Part shown: positions 51,669 through 61,000 of the stretch, one piece after another | Layout of the letters: every line of letters starts with the position of its first letter | How positions within the stretch are numbered: position 1 is the first letter of the stretch | Source: Amycolatopsis dendrobii | GTDB taxonomy: Bacteria > Actinomycetota > Actinomycetes > Mycobacteriales > Pseudonocardiaceae | DNA: 64,000 bases | Assembly: GCF_014145675.1 (NCBI RefSeq) | Contig: NZ_JACGZW010000003.1 | Location: 620,001 to 684,000, forward strand | Direction of reading: 5' to 3' | Notes under the pieces: model-generated | The model's database searches: none | Told to the model about the DNA's origin: nothing | The model's input: the letters and a program-made list of their open reading frames with translations, nothing else | Translations under genes and position numbers: made by a program

Positions 51669-52288
51669 CCACCGGCACGGACCTGCTCACCCTGTCCCCC
51701 GTGATGCCCGTCGTGGTGATCGACGACGTCGGCGACGCGGTGCCGACGGCCCGCGCCCTGCTCGCCGGCGGGATCGGGGTGATCGAGCTGACGCTGCGCA
51801 CGCCGGTCGCGCTGACCGCGATCGAGCGGGTGGCCGCGGAGGTGCCGGACATCGTCGTGGGCGCCGGCACGGTGACGTCGCCGGAGCAGGCGAAGCAGGC
51901 CGCCGACGCGGGCGCGAAGTTCCTGGTGACACCAGGCTGCACGGACTCGGTGCTGGACGCCGCGTTCGCCACCGGGCTGCCGTTCCTGCCCGGTGCGAGC
52001 ACGGTGTCGGAAGCGATGCGGCTGGCCGAACGCGGATTGAGCGCGCTCAAGTTCTTCCCGGCGGAGGCCAGCGGGGGCGCGGCGTTCCTGAAGTCGATCG
52101 CCGGACCGCTGCCGCAGTTGCAGTTCTGCCCGACCGGCGGGATCACGGTTTCGTCGGCCCCGTCGTACCTGGCGCTGCCGAACGTCGGCTGCATCGGCGG
52201 CTCGTGGCTGACACCCGCGAAGCTGTTGGCGGCCAAGGACTTCGCCGCCGTCGAGAAGCTGGCCGCCGAGGCCGCCGCGCTGCGCTGA
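51665..52288 (+). CDS. eda: KDPG aldolase (Entner-Doudoroff)
   Basis: 207 residues, a class I aldolase TIM barrel. The Schiff-base lysine is K129 ([11 protein letters not shown]), with general acid E41 and R45 in [10 protein letters not shown]. It splits 2-keto-3-deoxy-6-phosphogluconate into pyruvate and glyceraldehyde 3-phosphate. With edd it makes a complete two-gene Entner-Doudoroff unit. The GTG start overlaps the edd stop, and a terminator follows. Confidence 0.95.
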   Translation: MTTGTDLLTLSPVMPVVVIDDVGDAVPTARALLAGGIGVIELTLRTPVALTAIERVAAEVPDIVVGAGTVTSPEQAKQAADAGAKFLVTPGCTDSVLDAAFATGLPFLPGASTVSEAMRLAERGLSALKFFPAEASGGAAFLKSIAGPLPQLQFCPTGGITVSSAPSYLALPNVGCIGGSWLTPAKLLAAKDFAAVEKLAAEAAALR

Positions 52289-52297
52289 GCTGTTCCG

Positions 52298-52334
52298 GAA
52301 ACCCGTCGTCTCCGCGCTGGAGGCGGCGGGTTTC
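52298..52334 (+). terminator. Hairpin terminator after eda
   Basis: GAAACCCGTCGTCTCC pairs with GGAGGCGGCGGGTTTC across a 5-nt loop, allowing two G-U pairs. TT follows the stem. It also faces the convergent recX stop, so may be bidirectional. Confidence 0.75.
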
Positions 52335-52351
52335 TTGGCGCCGCGGCGCGG

Positions 52352-52897
52352 TCAGTCGACCGTCACGTCGTCCAGCATGCTGGCTTCCGCCCCGAATTCG
52401 CGAAGCTCGTCGCGGATCACCGTGTACGCCATGCCCTGCGGATAGCCCTTTCGCGCGAGGAACCCGAGCAGCCGGCGGATCGCGGTCTGCTCGTCGACGT
52501 TCCCGAGCGACCCGAGGCGCTTCCGCACGAGTTCGCGAGCCCGTTGTTCCTCGGAGTCCCGATCGACTTCCTCCGCCGCCTGCGCCGCGATCTCCCCGTC
52601 GACGCCCTTGCGCCGCAACTCCGCGACCAGCGCCGTGCGCGACAGCCCCTGGTTCGCGTGCCGGTTGCGGACCCAGGTTTCGGCGAACTCGGCGTCGTTG
52701 ACGAGACCGGCGCGGTCGAGCTTGCCGAGCAGGGTTTCGACGGTCTCGCTGTCGAACCCCTTGCGCTGCAACGCCTGCCGCAGTTCGTCCGCTGTCCGCG
52801 GCCGGGCGGCGAGGAGGTCGAAGCAGATCTCCTTGGCCTTCTTGGCCCGCTCCTCCGGAGGCAACTCCATCGGATCGACCTTCGGTGTCCTGGCCAC
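52352..52897 (-). CDS. recX: RecA-modulating protein RecX
   Basis: 181 residues, all-helical, with the RecX motifs AKEICFDLLAARPRTADELR, LLGKLDRAGLVNDAEFAETW, VRNRHANQGLSRTALVAELR and the C-terminal FLARKGYPQGMAY. It binds RecA filaments and limits recombinase activity. The GTG start has GAAGAGGAGTG upstream. In many actinobacteria recX follows recA directly; here about 410 bp and a hairpin separate them, so it may have its own promoter. Confidence 0.92.
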   Translation of the reverse strand: MARTPKVDPMELPPEERAKKAKEICFDLLAARPRTADELRQALQRKGFDSETVETLLGKLDRAGLVNDAEFAETWVRNRHANQGLSRTALVAELRRKGVDGEIAAQAAEEVDRDSEEQRARELVRKRLGSLGNVDEQTAIRRLLGFLARKGYPQGMAYTVIRDELREFGAEASMLDDVTVD

Positions 52898-53307
52898 GAC
52901 CGCACTCCTCTTCCCGGCGCCGCCGCTGGAACGACGACACCGTCACCTCTACCGTTTCCGCCGCCCGACACCACAGCACGACACCGGCGCGAATCCCGGC
53001 GGACGATAGCCGCCGAACTCGCACAGGCTCGGACCGGCAAGCCCAGCACCGGCAACCTCTGACAGCCCTGCGCACGCAGCCCCGGGCCGATCCGGCATAC
53101 CGCGCCGACCGACCCGTCCGCGAGCCGCTGAACCACGCCCGCCGTCCCGCGGAAACCTTCCGCGCAGGACAACAACGCTCCACCGTATCCGGAACACCGC
53201 CACGCCCCGGCGAGGCTGTCGCGAGAGACCGCATCGGGTTCAGCGGCGGCCCAGCGTTCGGCCCGAGCACCGGGGAGGGAACCTGCCGATCCCCTCCCCT
53301 CCCCGGA
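52898..53307 (-). other. recA-recX spacer with a terminator-like hairpin
   Basis: About 410 bp carry no gene I can support. CCGGGGAGGG (53270-53279) pairs with CCCTCCCCGG (53297-53306) over a 17-nt loop, just past the recA stop on the minus strand, and probably ends or reduces recA read-through. The rest is GC-rich with no further signal that I can identify. Confidence 0.5.
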
Positions 53308-54351
<1,044 letters not shown>

Positions 54352-54515
54352 GGAAGTCCACCTCGCTGGTTGGGGCCTGTGTGTGTTCGGTTGTCCAGAT
54401 CAAGCTTGTCCGGGGTCCAAGCTCTGTCCGGTCCGACGCTACGGGGAGGGACCGACAATTCCAGGCGCGGCGACCGATCTGTGGATCGCTGGCCCCGTTG
54501 TGCACAACACCATAG

Positions 54516-54531
54516 ACGAACAGATGTTCGA
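54516..54531. promoter_or_regulatory. LexA (SOS) box of recA
   Basis: ACGAACAGATGTTCGA matches the SOS palindrome with only the first base off. Its core is nearly identical to the lexA-side box at 21900. Confidence 0.85.
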
Positions 54532-54601
54532 GGCTCGCGGCGACACGCCCATGCGCCGCGGTTTTCGCCCTTCGCGCCGACCGGAACCGGCAAACCCCAG
54601 G

Positions 54602-54796
54602 TCAGCGCCGTTCCGGCGGCACCTCGAACTCGACGCAGACCGCTCGCCAGATCTCCTTGGCCGGCGTTCCCGCGCTCAGCGCCTCTTCGACCGTGCGCCC
54701 GCCGAGCCCGCTGAACACGTGGTCCTTGGCGAGCATCTCGGCGCGTCCGGACCCGAACTCCTCGGCCATCAGCCGTCGGAACACCGTGATACGCAT
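54602..54796 (-). CDS. DUF3046 small protein
   Basis: 64 residues, MRITVFRRLMAEEFGSGRAE with DHVFSGLGGRTVEEALSAGT in the middle. This family regularly precedes recA in actinobacteria (Rv2738c position in mycobacteria). Its role is unknown. TAGCAT (54804-54809) lies 7 nt before the ATG, again suggesting a leaderless message. The recA box lies between this gene and recA, so the two are probably independent units. Confidence 0.9.
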   Translation of the reverse strand: MRITVFRRLMAEEFGSGRAEMLAKDHVFSGLGGRTVEEALSAGTPAKEIWRAVCVEFEVPPERR

Positions 54797-54803
54797 CGGG
54801 CGA

Positions 54804-54809
54804 ATGCTA
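54804..54809 (-). promoter_or_regulatory. -10 element of the DUF3046 gene (leaderless)
   Basis: TAGCAT on the minus strand is followed by 7 nt and the ATG start. Confidence 0.45.
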
Positions 54810-54830
54810 GCTTTCCCGCGCGAACGGGGA

Positions 54831-56660
54831 TCACTCCCCCGGCTGGACGCTCTGTTCGAAGTAGTCGGCCAGCGCGCCCGGAGTGGCCGCCTGCCCGCCG
54901 GAATTCACCTGATAGAGGAAACCGACGAGAGGCCGGTCCTTCACGGTGAACACGAGGACCGCCGACGACTGCCCGGCCGCCGCCGCGTAGTGCCCTTCGA
55001 GCGCGTTGCCCTTCCAGTCCGCTTCGGTGCGGTCGCCGCCCGCGGAGGAGAGCAGTCCGTCGGTGTACTGCTTCAGCTCCGCTGCCGACTGTCCCTGCAC
55101 GTACGTCACCTGAGTGCCCGCGCGCCCCGGCGCGGCGCATGTCGCCGCGGTCCCGAGACTCTTCGCCGGCGCGGCGGGGCCGTTGCCCATGCCGGGAGCA
55201 CAGCCGCCGTTGTCAGCGACCTTGCCGGCGAGCTGACGCATGCAGCCGGTCAGGCCGGACGAGTCGGCTTGGCCCGGCGTACGGCACTCATCGGCGGTGT
55301 ACGTCTTCACCGACGAACCCTGTGTTGTCAGGAACACAGTCAATCCCGCGGCGAGCACGACCACCACAGCTGCCGCGATGCCGATCAACAGCTTGGTGCG
55401 GCTCTTCTTCTCCGGCTTCGCGGGCGTGTACGTCGGGAAGTTGGACGGTGCCGGCGAAGGTTGGAACGGCGGCATCTGCTGTGGCTGCGTCGGCGAGTAC
55501 GCCGGGTAGCCGCCCTGCGGCGCAGCAGGCGGCGCGTACGGCGCACCTGACGCCACTTGGCCCTCGACGTTCTGCGTACGCATCGACAGTCCGTCTTTAG
55601 CGACGTGCTGTGCACCCAGCGCGACAGCCGTCTCAGGCTGGTCGAGACTCGTGGGGACGACGCCGAGCTTCTCCGCGATCATCGACCCGACCAGCGGCAA
55701 CCGGCTCGAACCGCCGACGAGGTAGATACCGGCGAGACGATCCGAAGTCAGCCCGGCCGAACGCAAGGTCCGCGAGAGCAGCTCCACGCTGCGCAGCATT
55801 GCCGGACGCACCAAGCCTTCGAGCTCTCCGCGCGTGACGAGCACGTCCTTGAACGGCTCCGGCATCGGCACCTCTGTCTGCGGATGCCGAGACAGTGCCT
55901 CCTTCGCGGCCTTCACGTCTTCTTGCAGCGCGCGTCGCGTACGCCGGTCCGCAGTGGACTCGGGGCGAAGCAGCCGCTGCCAGCGCTGCGGGTCCGAGTG
56001 CGACACCTCACGTCCTACGTGGACCATCAGCGCCTGGTCGACGTCGAGGCCGCCGAGGTCGGGCAGACCGTCCTCGGCGAGCACTGTGTAGCCGTTCTGG
56101 TTCGCGCCGACGACTGCGACGTCGAAGGTGCCCGCGCCGAGGTCGTACACCGCGAGAGCCTGCCCTGGAGCCAAGGCGCGCTCAGGGAACGACGCGAAGT
56201 GCGCAGCAGCCGCGACCGGCTCCGGCACGAGGACCACGTTTCCGCGAATGCCGGCGAGCCGTGCCGCGCTCAGCAGCACGTTGCGGCGCACCGGACCCCA
56301 CTGCGCGGGGTGGGTGAGCCGCACCTCGTCGGGCTGCTCGCCGCCGAGCTGGCGCGTGGTCTCGTCGAGCACCCGGCGCAGGATCGCGGCGAGCGCTTCG
56401 TTGACCGGCACGACGTCTGTGCCGAGCAGCAGCGTCTGCTCGTCGATGCGCCGTTTAGGGTTGGGCTCGAACCGTGTCGGGTCGAGCCGCGCACGACGTT
56501 CGGCGTCCCGGCCGACCATGAGCGTGCCGTCTTCCCCGGCGAACACCGCGGAGGGCATGTTGGCCGACCCGTCGACCTCGACGACGCGTGGCGGCCTGCC
56601 GTGCGCGGAAAGGACGGCAACGGTGTTGGACGTCCCGAGGTCCACCGACAGGATCCGCAC
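54831..56660 (-). CDS. Membrane-anchored Hsp70-like ATPase with ectodomain
   Basis: 609 residues. The N-terminal Hsp70/actin-like nucleotide-binding domain runs to about residue 365, with phosphate-1 DLGTSNT, phosphate-2 VYDLGAGTFDVAVVG and adenosine motif GIYLVGGSSRLPLV all present. There is no substrate-binding domain. Instead comes a proline-rich linker (YPAYSPTQPQQMPPFQPSPA), a TM segment at about 425-448 and a roughly 160-residue exterior domain with four cysteines near the membrane. It would couple an internal ATPase to the cell surface. The GTG start has GAGGGG 8 nt upstream. It is divergent from a PIG-V-like gene; partner and role are unknown. Confidence 0.82.
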   Translation of the reverse strand: MRILSVDLGTSNTVAVLSAHGRPPRVVEVDGSANMPSAVFAGEDGTLMVGRDAERRARLDPTRFEPNPKRRIDEQTLLLGTDVVPVNEALAAILRRVLDETTRQLGGEQPDEVRLTHPAQWGPVRRNVLLSAARLAGIRGNVVLVPEPVAAAAHFASFPERALAPGQALAVYDLGAGTFDVAVVGANQNGYTVLAEDGLPDLGGLDVDQALMVHVGREVSHSDPQRWQRLLRPESTADRRTRRALQEDVKAAKEALSRHPQTEVPMPEPFKDVLVTRGELEGLVRPAMLRSVELLSRTLRSAGLTSDRLAGIYLVGGSSRLPLVGSMIAEKLGVVPTSLDQPETAVALGAQHVAKDGLSMRTQNVEGQVASGAPYAPPAAPQGGYPAYSPTQPQQMPPFQPSPAPSNFPTYTPAKPEKKSRTKLLIGIAAAVVVVLAAGLTVFLTTQGSSVKTYTADECRTPGQADSSGLTGCMRQLAGKVADNGGCAPGMGNGPAAPAKSLGTAATCAAPGRAGTQVTYVQGQSAAELKQYTDGLLSSAGGDRTEADWKGNALEGHYAAAAGQSSAVLVFTVKDRPLVGFLYQVNSGGQAATPGALADYFEQSVQPGE

Positions 56661-56801
56661 AGTAATTTCCCCTCGACTCAAGCAGCGCTGGCGGAGATGC
56701 TGCCACGTGCCCGGTCACCGTGCGTGCGGACCCGCGAAACTCGCGGCGCGCGCAACCCCGGGAACAAACGGAACGTCTCGTCTTCCGAGGACGGGGAGGC
56801 A

Positions 56802-58010
56802 ATGACAGAGCTAGCGGACAAGACCCGCCGGGAGCAGTTCGAACGGGCGGCGGCGGACGGCCCGGCGCACTCGTTGCGGGTCGCGGCGGGCAGATGGAGC
56901 CGCTCCGGCTACGTGCGCGCGGCAGTGCTGTACCTCGTCGTGCGGGTGGTCGGCCTCGGCGCGCTCGCCGCCATGGCCGCGCCCCGGGACCTGCCGCTCG
57001 GCGACCGGCTGCAGTCCTGGGACGGCTGGTGGTACCTGCAGATCGCGGAGCACGGCTACACCGGCGTGAGCAATCCGCTCGACGCTGCCGGGCTGCCGTA
57101 TCCCGACGCGTCGTACGGCTACTTCCCGTTGTATCCGGCGCTGACCGGGCTGCTCGAGAAGCTGCCCGGGGTGACGTACTTCGGGGCGGGCCTCCTGCTG
57201 TCGACGCTCGCCGGGATCGCGGCGGCGACGGCGATGTACCGGATCGGCCGGCTCGTCCACAGCCAGCGGGCGGGGTTGCTGCTCGCGGTGTTGTGGGGCG
57301 CCGCGCCGATGGCGATCGCCGAGAGCATGGTGATGACCGAGGCGCTCTTCACCGCGTTCGCCGCGTGGGCGCTGGTCGGCGTGCTCGAACGCCGCTGGTA
57401 CCTCGCCGCGACCGCGACGTTGTTCGCCGGGCTCACCCGGTCCACGGCGTGTGTGCTGGTCGCCGTCGTGGTGATCGCCGCGGCCATCGACGTGTGGCGG
57501 AACAGACAGCGGTGGAACGCGCTCGTGTGCGTCTTCGTCGCGCCGCTCGGCCTGCTCGGGTACTGGACGTTCGTCGCGGTGAAGACCGGCAGTGTGACCG
57601 GCTGGCAAGACGTGGAGCTTCGCGGCTGGAACACGCGTTTCGACGCCGGGGCCGAAGCCTGGCGGTGGATCACGCAGACGCTTTTCACCTCGGGCAACGC
57701 GTGGGAAACGCTCGTCGTGCTGGTGATGGTCGCGGCGATCGCGCTCGCGGTTGTCTGCGTCACCGGACGCCGGATGCCGTGGCCGCTGGCCGCGTACGCG
57801 GCGGGCGTCCTGGTGCTGGTCCTGTGCAGTGCCGGGCTGCCTGCCCTGAAGTCGAGGTTCGTCCTCCCCGGCTTCGCGCTCCTGCTGCCCGTCGCGATGG
57901 GGCTGGCCGGGCGCAAGAAGTCCACGATGATCGCCGCGGCGACGGTGTTCGTGCTGGTCGGGGCCTGGTACTCGGCTTATTCGCTGACCGTGTGGAAGTA
58001 CGCGATCTGA
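56802..58010 (+). CDS. PIG-V-like mannosyltransferase / GT-C membrane protein
   Basis: 402 residues with about ten membrane segments. The first extracytoplasmic loop contains RLQSWDGWWYLQIAEHGYTG, the WDG-W-Y motif of GT-C glycosyltransferases with a catalytic aspartate. SYGYFPLYPAL follows. It uses a polyprenyl-phosphate sugar (probably mannose) on the outer face. The acceptor is unknown; lipoglycans and glycoproteins are possible. GGGGAGG lies 4 nt before the ATG. It is divergent from the Hsp70-like gene, so a shared envelope role is possible but unproven. Confidence 0.82.
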   Translation: MTELADKTRREQFERAAADGPAHSLRVAAGRWSRSGYVRAAVLYLVVRVVGLGALAAMAAPRDLPLGDRLQSWDGWWYLQIAEHGYTGVSNPLDAAGLPYPDASYGYFPLYPALTGLLEKLPGVTYFGAGLLLSTLAGIAAATAMYRIGRLVHSQRAGLLLAVLWGAAPMAIAESMVMTEALFTAFAAWALVGVLERRWYLAATATLFAGLTRSTACVLVAVVVIAAAIDVWRNRQRWNALVCVFVAPLGLLGYWTFVAVKTGSVTGWQDVELRGWNTRFDAGAEAWRWITQTLFTSGNAWETLVVLVMVAAIALAVVCVTGRRMPWPLAAYAAGVLVLVLCSAGLPALKSRFVLPGFALLLPVAMGLAGRKKSTMIAAATVFVLVGAWYSAYSLTVWKYAI

Positions 58011-58089
58011 GCCGATCGCCTCACCCACACGAGGGGATCCGGACCGGAGCCCGCTGCCGGGGCCCCGGAAATTGTCGGGGGCGCCGCGC

Positions 58090-61000
58090 ATGATGGATCC
58101 CGTGGCAAACGACGTCCTCGACCTCTTCTCCCCGGCGACCAGCACCTGGTTCGCCGGAGCCTTCGCCGCCCCGACGGCCGCGCAGGAAGGGGCCTGGCGG
58201 GCCGCACACGCCGGGCAGCACGCCCTGGTCGTGGCGCCCACCGGGTCCGGCAAGACGCTGTCCGCGTTCCTGTGGGCACTGGACCGGCTGGCGGCGGAAC
58301 CGCCGCCGGCGAACCCGCGCGAGCGGTGCCGGATCCTGTACGTCTCGCCGCTGAAGGCGCTGGCGGTCGACGTGCAGCGCAACCTGCGCGCGCCGCTGGC
58401 GGGCATCTCCCAGGCCGCGCACCGGCTGGGCCTGCCCGCCCCGGAGATCGAGGTCGGCATGCGCACCGGCGACACCACGGCGGCGGAGCGCCGGTCGTTC
58501 GGGAAAACCCCGCCGGACGTGCTGGTCACCACGCCGGAGTCGCTGTTTCTCATCCTCACGTCCTCGGCGCGGGAATCGCTGAAGGGCGTCGAGACGGTCA
58601 TCGTCGACGAGGTGCACGCGGTCGCGGGCGGCAAACGCGGCGCGCACCTGGCGTTGTCGCTGGAACGGCTCGACGCGCTGCTGCCCAAACCGGCCCAGCG
58701 CATCGGGCTGTCGGCCACCGTGCGCCCGATCGACGAGGTGAGCGCGTTCCTCGCCGGCGGCCGTCCGGTCACCGTCGTGCAGCCGAAGCTCGCGAAGACG
58801 ATCCAGGTGCGGGTCGAGGTGCCCGTCGAGGACATGGCGAATCTCGACGGCCCGGCGCCCTCGCCGATGGAGCGGCTCGACGACCTCACGTCGCTGTCGC
58901 AGCTGCCCTCGGAAGGCGGGATCGGCACCCAGGAAGAGGTGGCAGGCGCGGCGGTGCAGCGGCCGTCGATCTGGCCCGCGGTCGAGGAACGGGTGCTGGA
59001 GCTGATCCGCGCGCACCGCTCCACCATCGTGTTCGGCAACTCGCGGCGGCTCACCGAACGGCTCACCGCGCGGCTCAACGAACTCGCGTCCGAGCAGACC
59101 GGTCTGTCCCGGAGCGACGCGTTCCCGGCCGAGGCGGTCGGGCAGTCCGGCGTCACGACGGGCGCGGAGCCGGTCATCGCGCGGGCGCACCACGGGTCGA
59201 TGTCCCGCGAGCAGCGCACCCATGTCGAAGAGGAGCTCAAGTCCGGGCGGCTGCCGTGCGTGGTGGCCACGTCGTCGCTCGAACTCGGCATCGACATGGG
59301 CGCGGTGGATCTGGTCGTGCAGATCGAGGCCCCGCCCACGGTGGCGTCCGGGCTGCAGCGCGTCGGCCGGGCCGGGCACCAGGTCGGCGCGGTGTCCTCC
59401 GGCGTGATGTTCCCGAAATTTCGCGGCGATCTGGTGTCGTGCGCGGTCGTCGCGGAACGGATGGCGACCGGGGCGATCGAGGCGGTGCGGTACCCGCGCA
59501 ACCCGCTCGACGTGCTGGCCCAGCACGTCGTCGCGATGGTGGCGCTCGAACCGTGGACGGTGCCGGAGCTGGCGGCGCTCGTCCGGCGGGCGGCTCCGTT
59601 CAGCTCGCTGCCGGACGACGCGCTGCACGCGGTGCTCGACATGCTCGCCGGCCGCTACCCGAGCGAGGAGTTCGGCGAACTGCGGGCACGGATCACGTGG
59701 GACCGGGTCGGCGGCGAACTTCGCGGACGGCCGGGTTCGCAGCGGCTGGCGGTCACCTCCGGCGGCACGATCCCCGACCGCGGGCTGTTCACCGTGATGA
59801 CGCCGGGCGACGAGGGCAAACCCGGCTCGCGCGTGGGCGAGTTCGACGAGGAGATGGTGTACGAGTCGCGGGTCGGCGACACGATCCTGCTCGGCACCTC
59901 GTCGTGGCGGATCACCGACATCACCCATGACCGGGTGATCGTCGTGCCCGCTCCGGGCCAGCCCGCCCGGATGCCGTTCTGGAAGGGCGACGCCGCGGGA
60001 CGGCCGCTGGAACTCGGCCGGGCGCTCGGCGCCTTCGTCCGCGAACTGTCCACTTCGGACACCGCAGCGGCGCGAGAACGGGCCGCCGCGGCCGGGCTCG
60101 ACCAGCGCGCCTGCGACAACCTGCTGGCGTATCTGGAAGAACAGAAGTCGGCGACCCGGCACGTGCCCAACGACCGCGTCATCCTGCTCGAACGCTACCG
60201 CGACGAACTGGGCGACTGGCGGATCGTGCTGCACTCGCCGTTCGGCGCGCAGGTGAACGCGCCGTGGGCGCTCGCGATCGCCGCGCGGCTGCGGGAAAAC
60301 CGCGGCGTCGACGCCCAGGTGGCGCACTCCGACGACGGCATCGTGCTGCGGCTGCCCGACGCACTCGATGCCGACGGCGGCGAGGTCGCCATCACCGCCG
60401 ACGACGTCCTGCTGGATCCGGAGGAGGTCGAGCAGTTGATCGTGGCGGAGGTCGGCGGCTCGGCGGTCTTCGCGGCGCGGTTCCGGGAGTGCGCGGCACG
60501 CTCGCTGCTCCTGCCGCGCCGGGATCCGCGGCGGCGCACGCCGTTGTGGCAGCAACGGCAACGGGCGTCGCAACTGTTGTCGGTGGCGGCGAAGTACGAG
60601 CGGTTCCCGGTCGTGCTGGAGGCCCTGCGCGAGGTTCTGCAGGACGTCTACGACGTCGGTGGCCTGCGGGAGCTGATGGCCGATGTCCGGGCGCGCAAGG
60701 TGCGGCTGGTCGAGGTGGAGACGCCTGCCGCGTCGCCGTTCGCACGGAGCCTGTTGTTCGGGTACGTCGGGATGTTCCTGTACGAGACGGACGCTCCGCT
60801 GGCCGAGCGACGAGCGGCGGCGCTGGCACTGGATTCCGCGCTGCTGGCCGAATTGCTGGGCACGGAAGCGATCCGCGAGCTGCTCGACCCCGAGGCCGTG
60901 GCCGAGGTCGAACGGTCGTTGCAGCGGCTCGATACGGATCGGCACGCCCGGTCCGCGGAAGACGCGGCGGACCTGCTGCGGTTCCTCGGCGATCTGTCCG

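Noticed and set aside
58021..60945. Open frame of more than 900 codons antisense to lhr and overlapping its start
   Set aside because: Composition is that of a GC-bias shadow, and lhr motifs on the plus strand are unambiguous.
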